Origin: Gammaproteobacteria bacterium UBA3067
Lineage (GTDB): Bacteria; Pseudomonadota; Gammaproteobacteria; Pseudomonadales; UBA3067
Direction: 5' to 3'
Length of the DNA: 10,414 bases
NCBI GenBank assembly: GCA_002366835.1
Contig: DFBZ01000138.1
Span: 1-10,414 of the forward strand
Below, one piece after another: positions 6,843 through 10,414 of this stretch. The translations under genes were made by a program, and so were the position numbers. Each line of letters starts with the position of its first letter. Positions within the stretch are counted from its first letter, which is position 1. The notes below the pieces were generated by a model. It did not search any database, was not told the DNA's origin, and saw only the letters and a program-made list of their open reading frames with translations.

Positions 6843-7717
6843 TGAACCCGAAAACACTCGTATTATTAATTGTAATGGGTGCAGGATTGTTGCTGGTATC
6901 CTCATCCGTCTATGTTGTCCAAGAAGTTGAGCGAGGTGTAAAGTTACGCTTTAAGGAAGTTATTGAAGAAGATCTTGCACCGGGGCTCGATTTTAAGGTT
7001 CCCTTTATTGATCAGATCATGAAATTCGATGGCCGGCTGCAAGTACTTGACGCGCCACCTGAAGAATATCTCACCCAAGAGAAAAAACGTCTTTTAGTGG
7101 ATTCCTACATTACGTGGAAGATTCACGATGTAAAAGAGTTCTTTACCTCTACGGGTGGAGGCAATATCCGTAACGCCTCTCGTTTATTGGCGCCCCGTGT
7201 CAATAATGGTTTGCGCGATAAGTTTGGTAAACGTACCGTCCACGAAGTGGTCTCAGGCGAAAGAGAAGAGCTGATGGTGGAGCTTACCGCTGAAATAAAT
7301 GCTCTTACGCAAGAGGAGCTAGGTATTTCCATCGTTGATATTCGCCTCAAGAAAATTGAACTTCCTGCGGCGGCAAGTGAGGCTGTTTATGCGCGAATGA
7401 GAGCAGAGCGAGCGAGAGAGGCAAGGGAATATCGGTCTACTGGTAAGGAATTAGCAGAGGGTATTCGCGCTGACGCTGATCGTCAGGAAAGGGTTCTTCG
7501 TGCTGAAGCTTATAGGGATGCGGAAAAAGTGCGTGGTGAAGGTGATGCTATTGCCTCCTCTATCTATGCAAAGGCCTTTTCCGGTGCTCCAGAGTTTTAT
7601 AGTTTCTATCGCAGTCTGGACGCTTATAAAAAGTCATTTAGCTCAAAAGATGATTTGATTGTACTGAAACCAGATAGTGAGTTTTTTGACTACATGAAAG
7701 CTAGTATCGTTAAGTAG
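6842..7717 (+). CDS. hflC: HflC, SPFH-family partner of HflK
   Basis: Second subunit of the periplasm-facing HflKC ring that encloses FtsH. The 291 residues compare with 334 in E. coli. An N-terminal membrane anchor spans about 5-24 and is followed at once by VVQEVERGVKLRFKEV, the start of the SPFH domain. Further family blocks are APGLDFKVPFIDQI, KRLLVDSYITWKI, GISIVDIRLKKIELP, RMRAERAREAREYRS and, near the C-terminus, GAPEFYSFYRSLDAYKKSF and PDSEFFDYMK. The size difference is explained by the absence of a roughly 40-residue insert that E. coli HflC carries just before the block matching GISIVDIR. Nothing looks broken. It ends the conserved cluster: a strong terminator follows 27 bases after the stop. 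Confidence 0.96.
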   Translation: MNPKTLVLLIVMGAGLLLVSSSVYVVQEVERGVKLRFKEVIEEDLAPGLDFKVPFIDQIMKFDGRLQVLDAPPEEYLTQEKKRLLVDSYITWKIHDVKEFFTSTGGGNIRNASRLLAPRVNNGLRDKFGKRTVHEVVSGEREELMVELTAEINALTQEELGISIVDIRLKKIELPAAASEAVYARMRAERAREAREYRSTGKELAEGIRADADRQERVLRAEAYRDAEKVRGEGDAIASSIYAKAFSGAPEFYSFYRSLDAYKKSFSSKDDLIVLKPDSEFFDYMKASIVK

Positions 7718-7744
7718 CCATTTAAGCGAACTGTTGACTTAATT

Positions 7745-7776
7745 AAAAAAGCGGGAATATTTCCCGCTTTTTTTTT
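7745..7776 (+). terminator. Rho-independent terminator after hflC
   Basis: The stem GCGGGAA (7751-7757) and TTCCCGC (7761-7767) has a three-base loop. It is extended by six A-T pairs and followed by nine T residues in total. It closes the hflKC unit and isolates the next gene. Confidence 0.92.
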
Positions 7777-7789
7777 GGCTTTTTTCCAC

Positions 7790-7802
7790 AGGCGACTCGC
7801 CT
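7790..7802. repeat. 13-base perfect dyad AGGCGA-C-TCGCCT
   Basis: Six-base perfect arms flank a single central C. The near-zero loop makes it look like a protein-binding dyad more than an RNA hairpin. It is centred about 126 bases upstream of the predicted sigma54 start at 7922, within the usual range for enhancer-binding proteins. Function is inferred from position only. Confidence 0.4.
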
Positions 7803-7810
7803 AAATTTAG
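7801..7810. repeat. 10-base palindrome CTAAATTTAG
   Basis: A perfect AT-rich palindrome that overlaps the end of the preceding dyad by two bases, centred near -117 relative to the predicted sigma54 start. It could be part of the same regulatory cluster. AT-rich palindromes of this length also occur by chance, so confidence is low. Confidence 0.25.
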
Positions 7811-7821
7811 CCTCTTTATAG

Positions 7822-7838
7822 GAGCCGCCGCGTGGCTC
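7822..7838. repeat. Inverted repeat GAGCC-N7-GGCTC
   Basis: Five-base perfect arms with a seven-base GC-rich spacer (17 bases overall), centred near -92 from the predicted sigma54 start. Possible enhancer-binding-protein site or a short RNA hairpin. Position suggests the former. Confidence 0.35.
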
Positions 7839-7895
7839 GTTGAACAAACTCTGGTTTTACGAACTCACATCGTGTGATTATTGATAATTTAAATT

Positions 7896-7911
7896 CGGCA
7901 CCATTTTTGCT
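7896..7911 (+). promoter_or_regulatory. Sigma54 (RpoN) promoter of the 475-residue unknown gene
   Basis: The sequence CGGCACCATTTTTGCT carries the invariant GG (7897-7898) and GC (7909-7910), exactly 10 bases apart, within GGCAC and TTGCT blocks that match the RpoN consensus TGGCACG-N4-TTGCW. The first base of the -24 box (C for T) and its last (C for G) are the only deviations. The predicted start is near 7922, 37 bases before the ATG at 7959. The region just upstream (about 7877-7895) is AT-rich, and dyads lie at -92 to -126, where activators would bind. Confidence 0.68.
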
Positions 7912-7958
7912 GTATTCAGTTTAAACCTTCTGAACGTCAAATATCCGGATTTAAACAC

Positions 7959-9386
7959 ATGAACTTGCCTAGTGTTTCTCAAAGTAGTGGAAATGGCCGT
8001 AATCTGCCACTTTCTAAGACGAAACCCCAAGAAATAAAGCGCCGAAAAAATATTGGAGGTGCTCAAGCTGCTGAAAGTATAGATGAATTGCCATTTATTG
8101 CAGAGGAGCCTTTAGAGCTTTCCTTTATTTTGAAAGAACGTTCGTTTAAAGAGGAACTGGCGGGTAGCGTATTTCAAAAGCAATTATCGGATCATCTGAG
8201 CAGAAAGGTTAGCCAGCTTTTTGACGGTATTCGGCTTGAAGTTGAAAGGGCTGAGAGGCGTTCTGCTCTCACAGCCCCCATATATGATGCCAAGTCATTG
8301 TCATTTGAACAAAAGATCTCAGGGATTTCTTTTTCCTATTTATCTCGTATTAACCATGCGATTACTGCTATTGCAAACCAAGGTGATATTTCCTACGCAC
8401 TAAATGAAGCTGGTCGTGCTTTTGAAGCCATTGATGAAGGGTTTTCCTCTACCCTCGCTGAGATAAAAGGATTGGGTATTTTGAACCCCGATATGGAAAC
8501 GTCTTTTTTTCGGGCTAAATCAACAATGGAAAGTGGGCTGCTTGTTAACGCGACCAAAGTGCTGGCGGGTGGTACTAAGCAAACCTTGTCGAGCTCGGGT
8601 GTGGCTGCAACGAATAAGCTTTTAGAGGACTACCAGCTTAGGGATAGTGTGTTTACGAGCCTGTTATTGTCGAGATATAACACAGACTATCATGAGGAGC
8701 CCACATTTTCTCGGGATGAAAAAATTCGGACTAGTATCGAATCTGGGGAAATTGCCGTTATAAACATGCAGGCGGTTACTGGTGAAAGCATAGCTATTTA
8801 TTTAGCCAATGAAAATAGCAACCCTTTGGCAGACAAGTGGTTTCGGGAAGCTGATGTTATTGTGGAAAACATATCTGTTCAGCGACACCGATACGTGAAG
8901 CTGCTTGCAGGGTTCGGTGCCCATCTCGCAGAAAGTGAATCCGGTGCGGTTAGGCAGTTATTGAATCGATTTGTGATGCTTGGCGACTCGTATTTTACCA
9001 ATCACATTGGCTTAGCTTATCTGGCCGCTGAAAACTATGGTTACAGTAGTGATGAGCTAGCCGCCTATTTAATGGATCGCCATAGGAAACTGTACCGAAA
9101 AAATATTGATGCCTATCATGACGTAGCAAGTAGTCTCGCCCAGGCAAGTGACGCCGGAGATGTCGGAGAGCTGGGGCAGCTAGAAGCGTTTGTTCAGCAG
9201 CTCTATGGCTTAATGTCAGTTGCGCAGGAGTTTGGTATCAATGATAGCGATGAGTTTGTCAGTTCGGTTCTTTCAACGGTTATTTCATATGATGGAAGAC
9301 AAAATTATGACTTTTATCGCTCCGATTTTGGCAGTAGAGGGGTGGTCAGTAATTTGATTAAAGGTATCAGGGAGGCTGGCCTCTAG
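7959..9386 (+). CDS. Cysteine-free helical protein of unknown function under a sigma54-type promoter
   Basis: I do not recognise a defined function. The 475 residues contain no cysteine and one tryptophan, no signal peptide and no membrane segment. Residues 1-40 are Ser/Asn/Lys/Arg rich and probably disordered (with KPQEIKRRKN). The rest looks mainly alpha-helical. Residues about 145-195, with AIDEGFSS, IKGLGILN and STMESGLL, resemble from memory the helical DUF5610-type module of gammaproteobacterial unknowns. That match is unverified. The second half has helices such as DKWFREADVIVENISVQRH and LAAYLMDRHRKLYRKNIDAY. The ATG at 7959 has only a weak CCGGA upstream. The gene lies after the hflC terminator, where many relatives have hisZ and purA, so it is an accessory insertion relative to that order. 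Lack of cysteine plus RpoN control would fit a flagellum-related or exported protein, but that is inference. Clearly a real gene by length and upstream signals. Confidence 0.85.
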   Translation: MNLPSVSQSSGNGRNLPLSKTKPQEIKRRKNIGGAQAAESIDELPFIAEEPLELSFILKERSFKEELAGSVFQKQLSDHLSRKVSQLFDGIRLEVERAERRSALTAPIYDAKSLSFEQKISGISFSYLSRINHAITAIANQGDISYALNEAGRAFEAIDEGFSSTLAEIKGLGILNPDMETSFFRAKSTMESGLLVNATKVLAGGTKQTLSSSGVAATNKLLEDYQLRDSVFTSLLLSRYNTDYHEEPTFSRDEKIRTSIESGEIAVINMQAVTGESIAIYLANENSNPLADKWFREADVIVENISVQRHRYVKLLAGFGAHLAESESGAVRQLLNRFVMLGDSYFTNHIGLAYLAAENYGYSSDELAAYLMDRHRKLYRKNIDAYHDVASSLAQASDAGDVGELGQLEAFVQQLYGLMSVAQEFGINDSDEFVSSVLSTVISYDGRQNYDFYRSDFGSRGVVSNLIKGIREAGL

Positions 9387-9451
9387 CAAAGGAATGATTT
9401 GAGGACAGCTGCTTATAAACATGAAGGTGTTGAGTTAGACGGCAGTCAGCC

Positions 9452-9479
9452 TTGAGTCAGCTATTATGAGTAATATAAC
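9452..9479 (+). promoter_or_regulatory. Candidate sigma70 promoter before the membrane-protein gene
   Basis: TTGAGT (9452-9457) and TATAAC (9474-9479) are 16 bases apart. Predicted start near 9486, giving a leader of roughly 84 bases to the ATG at 9570. Two direct repeats sit on it: AGTCAGC at 9444 and 9455 (11 bases apart), and TTGAGT at 9430 and 9452 (22 bases apart). Consensus quality is moderate, and the gene could also be read from the sigma54 promoter upstream. Confidence 0.33.
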
Positions 9480-9569
9480 TTTATAGGGAAGGGTGCTGGT
9501 TCAAAAAATTGCGCCTAGCCGTTTTTCTGTCGTGCTTCTATAGCGCTTTAATTCTTCAGGTGTTCCAAT

Positions 9570-10414
9570 ATGGGTGAGCTTTTACTTCTTTTGGGAGCCT
9601 CGATATATGTATTAGCCCTATTGGTATACATATTCATGGTGTTCTCAACGCAGAAATCTCTAGCGCTAATAATGCTGTTTTTTCCTCCCCTTGTTTTTGT
9701 TAACGTTATTGTAAGCCGCTTAAAATTTGCTGCCCTTGTTTTGTATCAGTTGTTAGGTTTGATTCTTTTAGGCAGTGGTGTGGCGATTGAATACCCACAG
9801 AAAGTTGCTGAATACTCCGGTCTAAATATTGGTATTTTTCATTCCGATGACCTAAATCAGAACCGTGTTGTGCGAATAAATAGAACGGAGGGCAAGAGTT
9901 CTTTGGCAGTGGAAAAACGAGATTTGCCTCGGGATCAAGCAAGGCAGAAAAGTGTGATTTCCCCTGCTGTTGAAAAAGAAAAAAGCGCCAGTGAATCGCA
10001 GCCTCTAATACCTGAGCCTTTAGCCCCTGTCACGGCTAGCTCACTGGGTGAGGCTTCCCATGACGAAGTGGTTTCACTTGCAGAAGAAATACTAGAAAGT
10101 ACGCCTACATTAAGTCCTACTGAAGAGCCTGCACCGACCGAATCGATTAGTTTTGTTGGCTCCAGCGATGACGAGGTCTCTTTCTGGCAAGATGAGGAAG
10201 AAGATGAATCTATGTCAATGGGTGATCCGCTTGAAGCACCCGCTCAGGACATTTCCGGTGATAGTGCGGAGGGCGTTGATTTAAAGCAAACCACCCAGAG
10301 CCCCCCGAAGCCTCAAGAAGGCTTGCCGGTGGACACGGTAAATCAGGTGGAAGACAGCGTGATAGTGCTTGAGCCGCGCTTAAATGATGAGCCGACCCAA
10401 AATATTATTGAAGC
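9570..10414 (+). CDS. Membrane protein with long acidic disordered tail, unknown function, 3'-truncated by window edge
   Basis: Not recognised. The frame is open from ATG 9570 to the right edge (281 codons plus two bases). A TAA at 9549-9551 and the absence of other start codons fix the start, and AGGTG (9558-9562) lies 7 bases upstream. Three hydrophobic segments open the protein: about 3-25, 31-48 and 53-73, joined by short Lys/Arg-bearing loops. From about residue 90 on it is low-complexity, rich in Glu, Asp, Ser and Pro, with an acidic cluster DDEVSFWQDEEEDES (200-214) and many PEP/EEPAP-like steps. No cysteine occurs in the visible part. The tail could be a linker to a folded domain beyond the window. 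It lies 183 bases after the 475-residue gene on the same strand with no clear terminator between, so the two may share a transcript. Confidence 0.75.
   Translation, partial: MGELLLLLGASIYVLALLVYIFMVFSTQKSLALIMLFFPPLVFVNVIVSRLKFAALVLYQLLGLILLGSGVAIEYPQKVAEYSGLNIGIFHSDDLNQNRVVRINRTEGKSSLAVEKRDLPRDQARQKSVISPAVEKEKSASESQPLIPEPLAPVTASSLGEASHDEVVSLAEEILESTPTLSPTEEPAPTESISFVGSSDDEVSFWQDEEEDESMSMGDPLEAPAQDISGDSAEGVDLKQTTQSPPKPQEGLPVDTVNQVEDSVIVLEPRLNDEPTQNIIE

Noticed and set aside
5688..7717. SPFH proteins next to unknown genes as a defence or phage-exclusion system
   Set aside because: Both proteins match standard HflK and HflC in architecture and neighbourhood, and a strong terminator separates them from the unknown genes.
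9497..9512. Second sigma54-like promoter before the membrane-protein gene (CTGGTTC ... TTGC)
   Set aside because: Spacing between GG and GC is 11 bases, not 10, and the -24 block is poor beyond GG. One-base spacing errors normally abolish RpoN recognition.
9491..9530. Possible terminator (GGTGC/GCGCC or GCTGG/CTAGC with a T-run after)
   Set aside because: Stems are only five pairs including G-U, with loops of 14-16 bases. Not convincing.
9706..9942. Reverse-strand 78-residue open frame
   Set aside because: It lies wholly inside the well-formed forward membrane-protein gene, with no ribosome site or recognisable product. The other reverse-strand frames across the window are likewise shadows of real genes.

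Overview
The window looks like an ordinary chromosomal segment of a gammaproteobacterium, probably a free-living marine or environmental one outside the enterics. Three things point there. The gene string mutL-miaA-hfq-hflX-hflK-hflC is the classic gammaproteobacterial order. The Hfq core is nearly identical to the E. coli protein. MutL, however, carries the C-terminal endonuclease motifs that E. coli MutL lacks. Base composition is moderate, and a lineage near Cellvibrionales/Alteromonadales would fit, but that placement is a guess. No mobile element, CRISPR array, tRNA or rRNA was seen.

Layout, all on the + strand. Bases 1-790 hold the 3' part of rsmJ (16S rRNA m2G methyltransferase), running in from the left edge. 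Bases 791-855 hold a dyad and a promoter-like perfect TATAAT box. Then come mutL (856-2757) and miaA (2761-3759), spaced by 3 bases. A 175-base gap with a good sigma70-type promoter leads to hfq (3935-4186) and hflX (4236-5537), followed by a strong terminator at 5596-5634. hflK (5688-6842) and hflC (6842-7717) overlap by one base and end at a second strong terminator (7745-7776). The conserved cluster stops there.

The right-hand 2.6 kb is different. A sigma54-type promoter (7896-7911), with three short dyads about 90-130 bases upstream of its predicted start, precedes a 475-residue cysteine-free protein of unknown function (7959-9386). A second gene (9570 to the right edge, incomplete) encodes three membrane segments followed by a long acidic, proline/serine-rich tail.

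How the genes work together: rsmJ, miaA, hfq and hflX all serve translation and RNA (rRNA methylation, tRNA A37 prenylation, sRNA pairing, ribosome-associated GTPase). mutL serves mismatch repair. hflK and hflC form the membrane SPFH complex that controls the FtsH protease. The two unknown genes are not obviously related to these jobs, and the sigma54 promoter suggests a separate regulon such as motility, nitrogen or surface functions. The most notable points are this sigma54 unit, the choice of UUG start codons for mutL, miaA and hflX, and the variant DMHA endonuclease motif in MutL.
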